Source: Akkermansiaceae bacterium (GTDB lineage Bacteria > Verrucomicrobiota > Verrucomicrobiia > Verrucomicrobiales > Akkermansiaceae). Taken from it: a DNA stretch of 64,000 nt. The DNA lies in contig CP059069.1 of assembly GCA_017798145.1 (NCBI GenBank), forward strand, positions 3,333,226 through 3,397,225, given 5' to 3'. The notes beneath the pieces were generated by a model. That model did not search any database and had not been told where the DNA came from. It was given only the letters and a program-made list of their open reading frames with translations. The translations under genes were made by a program, and so were the position numbers. Within the stretch, counting starts at the first letter, position 1. Every line of letters begins with the position of its first letter. Positions 26,363 to 34,683 of this stretch are shown here, piece after piece.

Positions 26363-27832
26363 TTAGAGCTCGGGCACAGGATCGCCGGACTTGATGGGCT
26401 TGCCTTCCCAGTGCGGCACGCCTTCGATGAGGGTGGAGAGGCGCACATCGGCACCGGGGAGCGGGGCTTTCGGCTCCCCTATCGTAGCGATGAGGGTTTC
26501 CCGGAGCCTGCCCTTCGTCTCGGCGAAGGCCGGATCGTTTGCAAGGTTCTTGTGCTCATGGGGATCGGTGGTGTGGTCGTAGAGCTCCTCCGATCCGTCC
26601 ATGTAAAGGATGTAGCGTTTGTCCAAGGTGCGGATGGTCTGGTTGTATGGCCCTTGGCAGGTGATGGCGGTGCGCTCCGGGTCAATGGTTGCATCGAGTG
26701 GCAGGACCAGGCCGTCGAGCTTGACCTTATCATCCCCAAACACGCCAGCCAGCCATGCAAGCGTGGGGTAAACATCCAGCAGCTCGACGGCGGAGGCGTT
26801 TTTCACACCTCCGGAGATACCCGCGCCGGTGAGGATGAGCGGGACCCGGGTGCTGGTGTCCCAGAGGGAGTTCTTTCCGGAAATCTCCTTTTCGCCGAGG
26901 TGGTAGCCGTGGTCGGAAAGGAGGCAGATGATGGTGTTGTCGGCGTTGGGGGATTTTTCAATGGCATCGATCACGCTGCCGATCTGGGCGTCCACGAAGC
27001 TGACGCTGGCCAGGTAGGCATGGACCTTCGATGCCCAGGTATCGCTCTCGCGGAGGAATTTCAGGCGCGGCTCGGGCAGCTTCCAGGTGAGATACCAGGC
27101 GGCGTGGGGGCAGTCGTCGCGGTCGTTTTCCCGGAATGCCGGAAGGGTGCCGGGGACGGCGTAGTCTTCCGGTTGGTAGAGATCGAACCACTTCTGCGGG
27201 ACATTGAGCGGCACGTGCGGGCGGGAGAATCCGATGCTCAGAAAGAGCGGTGCGGTACGGGCTTGCTTGATCTGCCTGATGGCGGCCTGCGCCACTTCCC
27301 AGTCGGGCATTTCTTCATCGGTGATGTCAAGCGGCCCCCAATCGAGCGCGGGGTGGCTCGAAGGGGTGTTGACGAGTTTTTTCTTCCTCAACGGCCCCAT
27401 GTTCCCGGCTGGGCCGAAGGTGGCGGCTTCCTTGTCCTGCTTGTCGGTGAGCATGTGGTAGATTTTCCCGGTGCTGTAGGTGGTGTATCCGGCACGCTTG
27501 AATGCCTGGTGGATGGTGGGGTGGTTTTTCAGATCCGGGTTCTTGCGGAATGCGGCGTCGAGCGAATACACGCCGCTGGTGGTGGGGCGCAGGCCGGTGA
27601 GGAAGCTGGTGCGGGAGGGGTTGCAGACGGGTGCCTGGCAGTGGGCGTTCGTGTAGAGGATGCCGCGCGCGGCGAGGCGATCCATGTGCGGGGTTTTCAC
27701 ATTCGGCTGCCCGCCCATGCAGCCGATCCAATTGTTCAGGTCGTCGACTGTGATCAGGATCACATCCGGCTTCTGGGCGGCGGGGGAAAATGCGGCAAGC
27801 CCCAGGGAAACGGCGAACAGGAGTTTTTTCAT
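26363..27832 (-). CDS. Secreted sulfatase, iduronate-2-sulfatase-like
   Basis: This 489-residue sulfatase has a signal peptide (1-19), metal-binding DD in TVDDLNNW, and CNPSR at 70-74 as the CxPxR motif modified to formylglycine. IICLLSDHGYHLGEK is the later active-site segment typical of the iduronate-2-sulfatase subgroup (SulfAtlas S1_7-like by pattern; no search was run). The start at 27832 opens the signal peptide; an in-frame ATG at 27952 adds 40 non-signal residues. It is only distantly similar to the sulfatase at 2055-3518, so the two probably act on different sulfated sugars. Confidence 0.92.
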   Translation of the reverse strand: MKKLLFAVSLGLAAFSPAAQKPDVILITVDDLNNWIGCMGGQPNVKTPHMDRLAARGILYTNAHCQAPVCNPSRTSFLTGLRPTTSGVYSLDAAFRKNPDLKNHPTIHQAFKRAGYTTYSTGKIYHMLTDKQDKEAATFGPAGNMGPLRKKKLVNTPSSHPALDWGPLDITDEEMPDWEVAQAAIRQIKQARTAPLFLSIGFSRPHVPLNVPQKWFDLYQPEDYAVPGTLPAFRENDRDDCPHAAWYLTWKLPEPRLKFLRESDTWASKVHAYLASVSFVDAQIGSVIDAIEKSPNADNTIICLLSDHGYHLGEKEISGKNSLWDTSTRVPLILTGAGISGGVKNASAVELLDVYPTLAWLAGVFGDDKVKLDGLVLPLDATIDPERTAITCQGPYNQTIRTLDKRYILYMDGSEELYDHTTDPHEHKNLANDPAFAETKGRLRETLIATIGEPKAPLPGADVRLSTLIEGVPHWEGKPIKSGDPVPEL

Positions 27833-28175
27833 AAGCGTCCTTACGCTGATGCGAAGTGCCGGGAATGGGAAGCCCGGAAAGATTTTGGAAAGCCCCCAAT
27901 GATATCTGGCAGAAAACATGGGTCGTTTCGTGGGTTCCATTTTCCATTGCAAGTTCCCATTGCGAATTCCCGGGAAAATAGAAAAAAGCCTTGATGGGGA
28001 AAGGGATTTACAGGAGTCATGGGGTCATTTCCGTGGCAAAAGGAGGAAGCCGCCGCACCGTTGTCCCGCCTGGCACCATAAGGGGGCGGGATGTGAGGAA
28101 GGGCTTGGGAAACCGATTGGGCGCGCTGAGACCCTTTCCCTCATTTGTACGTTTCCGAGGGCGGGAACCAGGAGT
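27833..28175. other. Intergenic region upstream of the sulfatase, with a tandem 12-base repeat
   Basis: No gene is supported in these 343 bases. About 110-135 bases upstream of the sulfatase start lie two tandem copies of a TTCC[C]ATTGCRA unit (27942-27953 and 27954-27966), which could be an operator. Nearby frames have no ribosome site or family similarity. Confidence 0.3.
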
Positions 28176-29072
28176 TCATTGCGACGGTTCCTTCTCTAGC
28201 GCCTCCACGATGGCCCCCACATTCGCGCGCATCATTTCCTCGTAGCTGGTGACCCCGCGGCCGTCCGCGATCAGTTCCCCGCCCAGCCTGATGCCGGTGT
28301 CGCGGGTGAGGCTTTGCAGCATCTTGGGATTGGATTCCTTTTCGGGGAAAATGGCGGCCACGTTTTCCTCCCTGAGGGTTGTGATGAGCTTGGCGAGTGT
28401 GGCGGCATCCGGCATCTGCTCCCGGTTCATTCCCTGCACTGAAAATGCCTCAAAGCCGTATCCCTCGCAGAAATATTGGAAAGCGGCATGGGCGGTGGCG
28501 AGCTTGCGCCTGTCCCTGGGGATGCGGATGACCTCGCGCTTCACCCATTTCTCCAGATCATCGAGCTTCAGGCGGTATGCAGATGCGTTGTTCTGGAAAA
28601 TCCGCGCCTGCTCCGGGCGCTGCTCCGAGAGTTTATCCGCCACGATCCCCGCCGCCCTGCGGAAATGATCCACGGAGTGCCACCAATGCGGATCGACCTC
28701 ATGCGAATGGTCGTGGTGATGTCCCTCGTGGTCGCAGGCGCCGTGGAGGGCGGGAAGGGTCGCGCCGACCTCGACGATGCGCGCCTTGCCACCTAGCACG
28801 GCCTTGAGCTCCGTGAGATAATTTTCCAAGCCCATGCCGGAAACGAAGTAGATCTCCGCGCCCTTGGCCGCGAGCAGATCCTCCGCCTGCGGCGCGAAGC
28901 TGTGGGGATCCCCCTTTGTGCCGATGAGATCGACCACCTCGATGGCATCCCCGCCCACCTGCCGCAGGAGATCGCCGACCAACGGATGCAGCGAAGCGAC
29001 CTTGAGCTGCTCGGCATGGGTGGCGCCGGACATTGCAAACAGGAAGACCAGGTTGAGGCGGAATTTCTTCAT
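28176..29072 (-). CDS. Zinc/manganese ABC transporter substrate-binding protein (ZnuA-like)
   Basis: This 298-residue cluster A-I binding protein has a signal peptide (1-20), the first ligand His in GDPHSF (57), and a metal-capturing His/Asp-rich loop at about 114-131 (DHEGHHHDHSHEVDPHWWH) characteristic of zinc-type proteins. The third His is in TAHAAFQYFCEGYG, and the C-terminal lobe has FPEKESNPKML. It delivers zinc, or manganese, to a membrane permease. No ATPase or permease gene is adjacent, which is unusual. The upstream gene ends 45 bases away and is a different operon. Confidence 0.9.
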   Translation of the reverse strand: MKKFRLNLVFLFAMSGATHAEQLKVASLHPLVGDLLRQVGGDAIEVVDLIGTKGDPHSFAPQAEDLLAAKGAEIYFVSGMGLENYLTELKAVLGGKARIVEVGATLPALHGACDHEGHHHDHSHEVDPHWWHSVDHFRRAAGIVADKLSEQRPEQARIFQNNASAYRLKLDDLEKWVKREVIRIPRDRRKLATAHAAFQYFCEGYGFEAFSVQGMNREQMPDAATLAKLITTLREENVAAIFPEKESNPKMLQSLTRDTGIRLGGELIADGRGVTSYEEMMRANVGAIVEALEKEPSQ

Positions 29073-29117
29073 GCCGCCATTTTCGCGGTGAAATCCCCTT
29101 AACGCAAGTTTTTTGCA

Positions 29118-29894
29118 CTAACAGGATGCCGCCGCGAGGAACGGGTTCGAGGAAAGCTCTTCCGCGACGGTGGTGGCGGGACCGTGGCCGGGGAGGATCA
29201 CGCAGTCAGGCCCGGCCTCGCGGAGGGCTGGGAGCAGGGTGGCGAATGCCGTGCGGTAGGCTTCGGTGCTGCGGCAGCGCCCCATGGAGCCGGCGAAGAT
29301 CGCATCGCCGGGGACGAGCAGGAGCTTCCCCAGCCCCTCGATGAGATAGCCTGCCGTGGGGCTCATGTGCCCGGAAAGGTCGATGGCACGGATCCTTAGC
29401 GGACCATGGACGAATCCCTTTTCCGCCAGTGCTTCCGTTTCCGAAATCACCCGGATCCCCTCATCCTCCATCGCGGCGACGCCGCCGACATGGTCCTCGT
29501 GGGCGTGGGTGATGAAAACCGCATCCGGGCGAATGCCACCGAGCGCCCGTGAAATGTCCTCGCGGGTGCACCCGGTGTCGAAGAGCAGGCGCACACCGCC
29601 CGCCTCGACGAGCCATGCGTTGACCGTCCATTGCCGGAAGGGGAGCTCGATCCTGCGCACGCCGGGGATTTCCCGTTCCGCAGGAAGATAGCCGGGTAGG
29701 GCGGCGAGGGCGGCAGGGGACAGGCCGAGGCTTGCGGCGGCCGTTCGCAAAGCCTGGCCGTCATCGTCACCATCGAGGAGCGCGGCGATCCGCTCCTGTG
29801 GCAGCCCGGACATTTCCGCTAATGCCACCGCATCGATGCCGAGGCCTAGCATCGCCTTTGCGATGACATCGGATGTGCCGTCCTCCAGGCTCAT
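29118..29894 (-). CDS. MBL-fold metallo-hydrolase with N-terminal helical (HTH-like) extension
   Basis: This 258-residue protein has an N-terminal helical segment (about 8-65, AKAMLGLGIDAVALAEMSGL) that resembles an XRE-type helix-turn-helix. A metallo-beta-lactamase domain follows with HAHEDH at 130-135, then SGHMSPTAGYL, GDAIF and a final PGHGP. The family hydrolyses thioesters such as glyoxalase II substrates, or other small molecules. The ATG at 29894 overlaps the stop of the ClpP-like gene (ATGA); the longer frame to 30092 lies inside that gene. The extension and the operon with a secreted protease are odd for this family. Confidence 0.82.
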   Translation of the reverse strand: MSLEDGTSDVIAKAMLGLGIDAVALAEMSGLPQERIAALLDGDDDGQALRTAAASLGLSPAALAALPGYLPAEREIPGVRRIELPFRQWTVNAWLVEAGGVRLLFDTGCTREDISRALGGIRPDAVFITHAHEDHVGGVAAMEDEGIRVISETEALAEKGFVHGPLRIRAIDLSGHMSPTAGYLIEGLGKLLLVPGDAIFAGSMGRCRSTEAYRTAFATLLPALREAGPDCVILPGHGPATTVAEELSSNPFLAAASC

Positions 29895-31081
29895 CGCATG
29901 CGGTAGTAGCCGTCCGGATTGTAGAGGAAATACACATCCTTCGGGGTCAGGCGCGGGAGGTAGGAGAACACCTTCCCGTCCGCATCCACCTGCTCGGAGA
30001 GCGCCTCCTTCGCGGCGGCGGGTTTCTTCTCCGCGTCCGGGTTGACGTTGATCGAGCTTTCCACGATGCCCTCGACGATGTTGTTGACCCACTTGAGCTT
30101 CTTCGCCTCATCGCCGAATTCGCTCCAGTCGCCGCTGGTTGAGCGGGCGTACATTTGCTCGATGAACTCGTCGGTGCTTAGGCCCATCTTCTTTGCGACG
30201 GGTGCGGCGAGCCTATCCCACCAGCGCTCGCTCTCCTGGTAGAATTCCTTCTGCTGGGTGAGGTTCAGGCGGGCGAAGGCGATCTGCGAGCTGATCTGGT
30301 GATGCAGGATGATCGCGTTCGGGTAGGCGTAGCTTTCCTCGGCGAGGGTGGTGATGCACGCGGCCATGGAGGCGGCGAAGCTTTTCACCACCACGTGCAC
30401 CGGCGCGGCGCTGGCCTCCATGGCCTTGAGGATGCGGTAGCCCGCCATCACCGAGCCGCCCGGGCAGGCGTCGATCACGATGAAGATGGGCAGTTCCTTG
30501 TCGCGGTTGTTCCAGAAGTCGATGCGGCTGGTGACGTAGTCAGCCGTGGATTCACCGATCATGCCGTTGAGGGGGATGCGGCGGTCGGAAATGACCAGCA
30601 CCCCGTCCTCGCGGAGGGGGTTCTTGAGATAGACGGGCTTCGAGTCCGCATAGGTTTCGCGCTTGTCCTGGGTCTCGATGGTGCTGATTTCGTTCTGGAG
30701 CTTCGTGAGTTCCAGGGCGGCCTCGCTCTGCACGGCCTTGAGATCCGCCGCGAGCTTTTCCGAGCGGATCTTGGAAATCTCGAACTCGCGGTTGAGTTCC
30801 GCGACTTCCATCTCCGATTTCGCGACGGCATCCTTGATCGCTTCCTTCCGCTTCGCAGCCTCCAGGGCGAGTTTCTCGGTGATCAGCTCGCGCTCAAGCT
30901 TGAGCTTCGCGATCTCCGCCTGGAGCTTGGCGTTCTCCGCATCCTTGTCAGGGGCTTTTTCCGCAGCCTCCGGCTTGGCTTCGGGCGCATTGCCTACGGC
31001 GGCATCGGGGCTTGCTTCCTTTGCCTGCACCGGAGCCACCGCCGCAAGTGCGGCCAATATCATCGCTATGTGTCTTGTCAT
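29891..31081 (-). CDS. Exported ClpP/SppA-like serine protease with coiled-coil region
   Basis: This 396-residue protein starts with a signal peptide (1-20, ending PVQA). A Lys/Glu-rich coiled coil follows at about 45-140, then a ClpP-crotonase-fold domain. DACPGGSV (205-211) is the oxyanion turn. VVKSFAASMAACITT places the nucleophile Ser at 238. NAIILHHQ places the catalytic His at 260-261. Cytoplasmic ClpP has neither signal nor coiled coil, so this is an envelope form resembling proteins annotated as ATP-dependent Clp protease-like in Verrucomicrobiota. No AAA+ partner is possible in the periplasm. Stop overlaps the metallo-hydrolase start; start overlaps the gene upstream. Confidence 0.82.
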   Translation of the reverse strand: MTRHIAMILAALAAVAPVQAKEASPDAAVGNAPEAKPEAAEKAPDKDAENAKLQAEIAKLKLERELITEKLALEAAKRKEAIKDAVAKSEMEVAELNREFEISKIRSEKLAADLKAVQSEAALELTKLQNEISTIETQDKRETYADSKPVYLKNPLREDGVLVISDRRIPLNGMIGESTADYVTSRIDFWNNRDKELPIFIVIDACPGGSVMAGYRILKAMEASAAPVHVVVKSFAASMAACITTLAEESYAYPNAIILHHQISSQIAFARLNLTQQKEFYQESERWWDRLAAPVAKKMGLSTDEFIEQMYARSTSGDWSEFGDEAKKLKWVNNIVEGIVESSINVNPDAEKKPAAAKEALSEQVDADGKVFSYLPRLTPKDVYFLYNPDGYYRMR

Positions 31082-31938
31082 CCCCCGGATACTGCCGCAT
31101 CCCGTCTTTTTTTCAAGCGGAGGCCGGCAAAAATCACGACGGCGGCAAAAAACAGGAAAAGCGAGGCCGCGATTCCGAGAAAGGTGAACAGCCGCCTGCT
31201 GGCCTGGTCAACTTCCTCGTCCGTAACCGTGTCCGTGGCGATCTCGCCGGCCTTTTTCTCAAATACGATCGCACCATCCCTGAGCGAGACCGATGTGAGC
31301 TGCGGCATCACCGCGCCCATCCTGTCATCTCCCACATACCTTTCCGCGATGCGGTAGGGCGACATCTGGGCGATGAATTCCTCGGCCACTTCAGCGCCCT
31401 CCACCTCGATGTCGCTGATCCGGAGGACGACCTCGTTTTTCAGCAAGCCCGGCTCCGCGACCAGGATCCCGTTGAGGTAACGTGGATCCGATGTGACCCA
31501 GCCGCCCTCGCCTTCCTTCGCTAGCCGCGGCTTGCCGTTGAGGCGGAAGGAAATGTCGATGCGCATCCGCTCGGCGCTGATCTCCGCCACTTTCATCGTC
31601 CCGCGCAGATCCTTGAAATCCGCGTAGGCGGCGATCGCAAGGTTGATCTCCTCCGCGCTCAGCGCCAGCTCTGCGGATCCCTCGCCGCCTGCGGCCAGCC
31701 GGAACGCCCCGATCTTCTCAGCCAGGCGGTTCAGGTCCGCCTCGCGGCCTTCGATCACCGCGATCTCCACGGGCGCCGGTTCCTCGCCGGTGAATTTCGC
31801 GATGGCGTTGAACTGCCTGAAGAGCACGGAAACGGAAAACCCGATCAGGAAAACCATCACCAGCAACGCCGCGACCAATATCGCACAGCCTGCGAAGGGC
31901 GATTTCTCGCTCACCGATTTCGGTTCCATCTCACTCAT
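31078..31938 (-). CDS. Hypothetical protein with two membrane segments
   Basis: This protein of about 286 residues has one membrane segment near the N-terminus (AILVAALLVMVFLIGFSVSVL) and another near the C-terminus (FLGIAASLFLFFAAVVIFAG). A soluble domain of about 200 residues lies between, probably in the periplasm. No known domain was recognised. It lies between tatC and the ClpP-like gene, overlapping both by 4-8 bases, so it belongs to the same operon. ATGs at 31950, 31938 and 31929 are possible starts; 31938 is preferred because an AAAGGCG lies before it and it overlaps the tatC stop closely. Confidence 0.65.
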   Translation of the reverse strand: MSEMEPKSVSEKSPFAGCAILVAALLVMVFLIGFSVSVLFRQFNAIAKFTGEEPAPVEIAVIEGREADLNRLAEKIGAFRLAAGGEGSAELALSAEEINLAIAAYADFKDLRGTMKVAEISAERMRIDISFRLNGKPRLAKEGEGGWVTSDPRYLNGILVAEPGLLKNEVVLRISDIEVEGAEVAEEFIAQMSPYRIAERYVGDDRMGAVMPQLTSVSLRDGAIVFEKKAGEIATDTVTDEEVDQASRRLFTFLGIAASLFLFFAAVVIFAGLRLKKRRDAAVSGG

Positions 31939-33334
31939 CGCCTTTGGCATCGTTCATTCGTTTCTTTTCCTCCTCCGGGATGTCATCGCCGGTCACCGCG
32001 TCATCCGGCTCGGTCCATTCCTCGTCGCCGGGCAGGCCGTGATGCCTGTCATGGTATTCATCGTGCCAGTGGTGGTCCTCATCGTGGTGATACCCGTCAT
32101 GCCAGCCATGATCGCCCGCCTCGGTGGCATCGCCCTCGTGGTCCGGGTGGCCGTGGCCGGCCGCCTCCGCGCGCTCATTGTCCTGGATCATCCACTGCCG
32201 CCGCCGCTCCCTCAGCTCCGCCTCTTCCTCAGCCTCCTTCTGGCGCGCCTTTTTCCTGTCGAACCACGCCAGCCAGATGCACATTTCGTAAAGCAGCAGC
32301 ATGGGCAGCGCCATGAGGTTGAGCGTCATGATGTCCGGCGTCGGAGTGATGACGGCGGCGGCGATGTAGATCGCCAGGATCGCATAGCTGCGGGTGCGCG
32401 ACATCGTCTCATAGCTCAGCAGCCCCAGCTTCACCATGACCATGACCACCACGGGAAGCTCGAAGGAAAGGCCGAAGAGCAGGGTGAACTGGGTGGCGAA
32501 GGTGATGTATTCGCCGATGCGCCAGTCGTTGGAGACGCCCAGCTTCGCGCCCCAGTCGAAGAAAAAAAGCAGGGCGCGCGGCAGGACGAAGAAGTATGCG
32601 AAAAGAACCCCGGAAAGGAACAGCCCGAAGCCGATCCCCATCGCCGGCCAGAGGATTTTCCGCTCATTCTCGTGCAGGCCTGGCAGGACGAACTGGAGGA
32701 CGAACATCAGCAGCAGGGGAAACGCCAGGACGATGCCCGCGAAAAATGCCAGCTTCATGGAGAGCATGAACGGCTCCGTCGGCTTGAGCGCCGACATCAT
32801 CTTGATGTTCGAGCCCGCACTGGCATCCACATCCGGATCCGAGTCTATCAGCGCAAGCAGCTGGGCAACCATTTTCCCATCCACCCCGAGATTTCTCACA
32901 AAACCCTCCCGCTTCTCCTCCGGCAAGGCCTTCGCGGCCCGCAACAGCGCGACGCTGCGCGCATGGAACTCCATGTCGGGCTTCCCCAGCTCCCTGTAGA
33001 ACGCGGCGCGCTGCCCTTCGTCCAGCCCGGCCGCGATCCGCTCGATTGCCTTCGCCTCGTCCCATGTTTCCACCGTCGGCACGGTGATGCCCGGATGCGC
33101 CTTGGCATCCGGCATGGTCTCCTGCTGCTTGTCGAAGATCACCTTTTCCGCAGGCGCGCGCAGCACATGCATGAGCTGCTCCTGGAACGTGAAGCAGACG
33201 ATCATGGAGACCAGGAGCGTGACCACCACCCGCGTGATCATCACACGCAGATCCTCGAGATGCTCCAGGAAGGGCTTCTCGTGGTCGGAATGGGCTTTCT
33301 CCCTGAGTTCGAAGACTTTCTTGAGCAGATACAT
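31931..33334 (-). CDS. tatC: Twin-arginine translocase subunit TatC with large insertion and His-rich tail
   Basis: This protein has the TatC fold: FLEHLEDLRVMITR at the N-terminus with the conserved Glu, six membrane helices, FVLPRALLFFFDWG, and PTPDIMTLNLMALPMLLLYE near the C-terminus. It recognises RR signal peptides. It is 467 residues long against about 250 for the usual protein. The excess is an insertion of about 110 residues in the first periplasmic loop (about 65-180) and a tail of about 90 residues (about 375-467) rich in His, Asp and Glu. No tatA/B gene is adjacent. The PhoX-like protein at 50486 carries an RR signal and would be a client. Confidence 0.9.
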   Translation of the reverse strand: MYLLKKVFELREKAHSDHEKPFLEHLEDLRVMITRVVVTLLVSMIVCFTFQEQLMHVLRAPAEKVIFDKQQETMPDAKAHPGITVPTVETWDEAKAIERIAAGLDEGQRAAFYRELGKPDMEFHARSVALLRAAKALPEEKREGFVRNLGVDGKMVAQLLALIDSDPDVDASAGSNIKMMSALKPTEPFMLSMKLAFFAGIVLAFPLLLMFVLQFVLPGLHENERKILWPAMGIGFGLFLSGVLFAYFFVLPRALLFFFDWGAKLGVSNDWRIGEYITFATQFTLLFGLSFELPVVVMVMVKLGLLSYETMSRTRSYAILAIYIAAAVITPTPDIMTLNLMALPMLLLYEMCIWLAWFDRKKARQKEAEEEAELRERRRQWMIQDNERAEAAGHGHPDHEGDATEAGDHGWHDGYHHDEDHHWHDEYHDRHHGLPGDEEWTEPDDAVTGDDIPEEEKKRMNDAKGDE

Positions 33335-33728
33335 TCGGTGCGGGGGGATTGAAATGCCACCAACCCCTCACCGCAAGGGAAGATTGGCATCGTTTCGGCA
33401 GCCGAGGTGCAGGATTGCCGGGGTTCCCACACGGGCGATGTGCCCACCCAAAACCCTGCCAGCAAAAGGTTTTTGAACCGCGAAGACGCGGAGGCGCATG
33501 ATTTTCCAGCGGTCATCGGGTTCAGCCGGTGAGTTCAAACCGGGAGTCTTTGCGCCTTCGCGGTTCAATGTTTTCCGTCGCTTGCGCGGCTCTGGCGATT
33601 TCTCGCCAATCGAGGAAACCTGGCAGGATTGCTCCCAATGTGTTCTTGCACCGAGAATGGGCGGGTGTAGGCTGTGGTTGGAATGCGACATGCTCTGTCC
33701 CTTTCCAAGCAACAACAATCCCACCATC
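33335..33728. other. Intergenic region between tatC and the DUF883 gene, containing an inverted repeat
   Basis: No gene is supported in these 394 bases, though the DUF883 frame is open upstream to 33498 without a convincing start. The main feature is an inverted repeat at 33473-33568, listed separately. The region must hold divergent promoters for tatC and the DUF883 operon, but no clear boxes were identified. Confidence 0.35.
33473..33568. repeat. Imperfect inverted repeat with TTGAACCGCGAAG arms
   Basis: The left arm at 33473-33497 begins TTGAACCGCGAAG and ends GGCGC. The right arm at 33552-33568 is its reverse complement except for an internal 8-base gap. The arms are about 55 bases apart. 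Related units with CGCGAAG or CACGAAG are recurrent intergenic elements in some Verrucomicrobiota and Planctomycetota genomes (general recollection, not searched). Confidence 0.5.
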
Positions 33729-34142
33729 ATGACAGACAATCCATTTTCAACAACACAGCCTGCGGGCTCCGCCCCGTCCGTTTCCAGCGCCGCCTCCGAC
33801 CTCCGCGCCGCAGCCGGCGATTTCGCGAACACTGCCGGTGCCGAGGCGTCGAAGCTGAAAGACCGCGCCGTCGAGGCCGCGCAGGCACTCAAGGCGAACG
33901 CCACCGAGAAGGCCGAGCACTACAAGGCGGTCGCCACCGAAAAAGCCGAGCACTACAAGTCCGTCGCGACCGAGAAAGCCCAGCAAGCCCGCGAGACCGC
34001 CCAGCACCAGTGGGAGGAAACCCGCGTCAAGGCGAAGGAAATCCACGTGACCGCAGAGGATTACATCCGCCAGAACCCCACCAAGGCCGTGCTCGGTGCC
34101 CTCGGTGTCGGATTCCTCATCGGCCTCATCGCGCGCAACTGA
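33729..34142 (+). CDS. DUF883 (ElaB/YqjD-like) membrane-anchored protein
   Basis: This 137-residue protein has an Ala/Lys/Glu-rich helical region with three near-identical ATEKAEHYK units (about 56-90) and a C-terminal membrane anchor (KAVLGALGVGFLIGLIARN). It matches the DUF883 family, whose E. coli members YqjD and ElaB are C-tail-anchored ribosome-associated stress proteins. The start at 33729 follows the ACCATC leader and gives the family length. It is first in a three-gene set with YqjE-like and YqjK-like proteins, as in E. coli yqjDEK. Confidence 0.85.
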   Translation: MTDNPFSTTQPAGSAPSVSSAASDLRAAAGDFANTAGAEASKLKDRAVEAAQALKANATEKAEHYKAVATEKAEHYKSVATEKAQQARETAQHQWEETRVKAKEIHVTAEDYIRQNPTKAVLGALGVGFLIGLIARN

Positions 34143-34251
34143 ATTTTTACGGAACCAGATGTTTCCCCGCAGGGGCGGCGGCCGCAAGGCGGTCGCCCCG
34201 CGCCATCCGCCCACCGCGGATGCGCCGCAAGGGGAGGACGTATCGCTGCAT

Positions 34252-34683
34252 ATGAGCGCTGAAATGGGAGAATCGCCTGCCGGGCGGGAAGGGGACATCG
34301 CTCACTCAGCCCCCCATGGCACCGATGCGCCGAAGGACTGGAAGGCCGCGATCGCCACCTTGGTCTCCGCTAGGCTGGAAATCATGCGCATCGAGGCCAA
34401 GGCCGCCTCTTCCGCCTTCGCCGCAAACATCGCACTTCTCGTCGCAGGGCTGTTCGCGCTCCTTTCCGCATGGGTGCTCGCCATCGCCGCCACCATAGGC
34501 GCCATCGCCGCCGCCACTTCCTGGGAGTGGTACCACGTAGCCTTCGCATCCGCCGCTGCGCACCTCCTTATCGGGGCGCTGCTCCTGATCATCCTGAAAT
34601 CCGCCAAAAAAACCGGATTTCCCGTCACACGTGCAGAATTTGAGAAAGACCGCGAATGGCTGGAAGGACTGAAAAAACAATGA
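34252..34683 (+). CDS. YqjE/DUF1469-like membrane protein (phage-holin-like superfamily)
   Basis: This protein of about 143 residues has two membrane helices separated by a short loop: IALLVAGLFALLSAWVLAIA, and VAFASAAAHLLIGALLLIIL. That is the plan of YqjE (DUF1469). The ATG at 34252 is preferred, with GGAGG at 34233-34237; the spacing of 14 bases is long, so the true start could be the in-frame ATG at 34159. Its stop overlaps the next gene's ATG. It probably stabilises the inner membrane under stress together with DUF883. Confidence 0.7.
   Translation: MSAEMGESPAGREGDIAHSAPHGTDAPKDWKAAIATLVSARLEIMRIEAKAASSAFAANIALLVAGLFALLSAWVLAIAATIGAIAAATSWEWYHVAFASAAAHLLIGALLLIILKSAKKTGFPVTRAEFEKDREWLEGLKKQ

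Noticed and set aside
26411-27994. 527-codon plus-strand frame
   Set aside because: It is the antisense of the second sulfatase.
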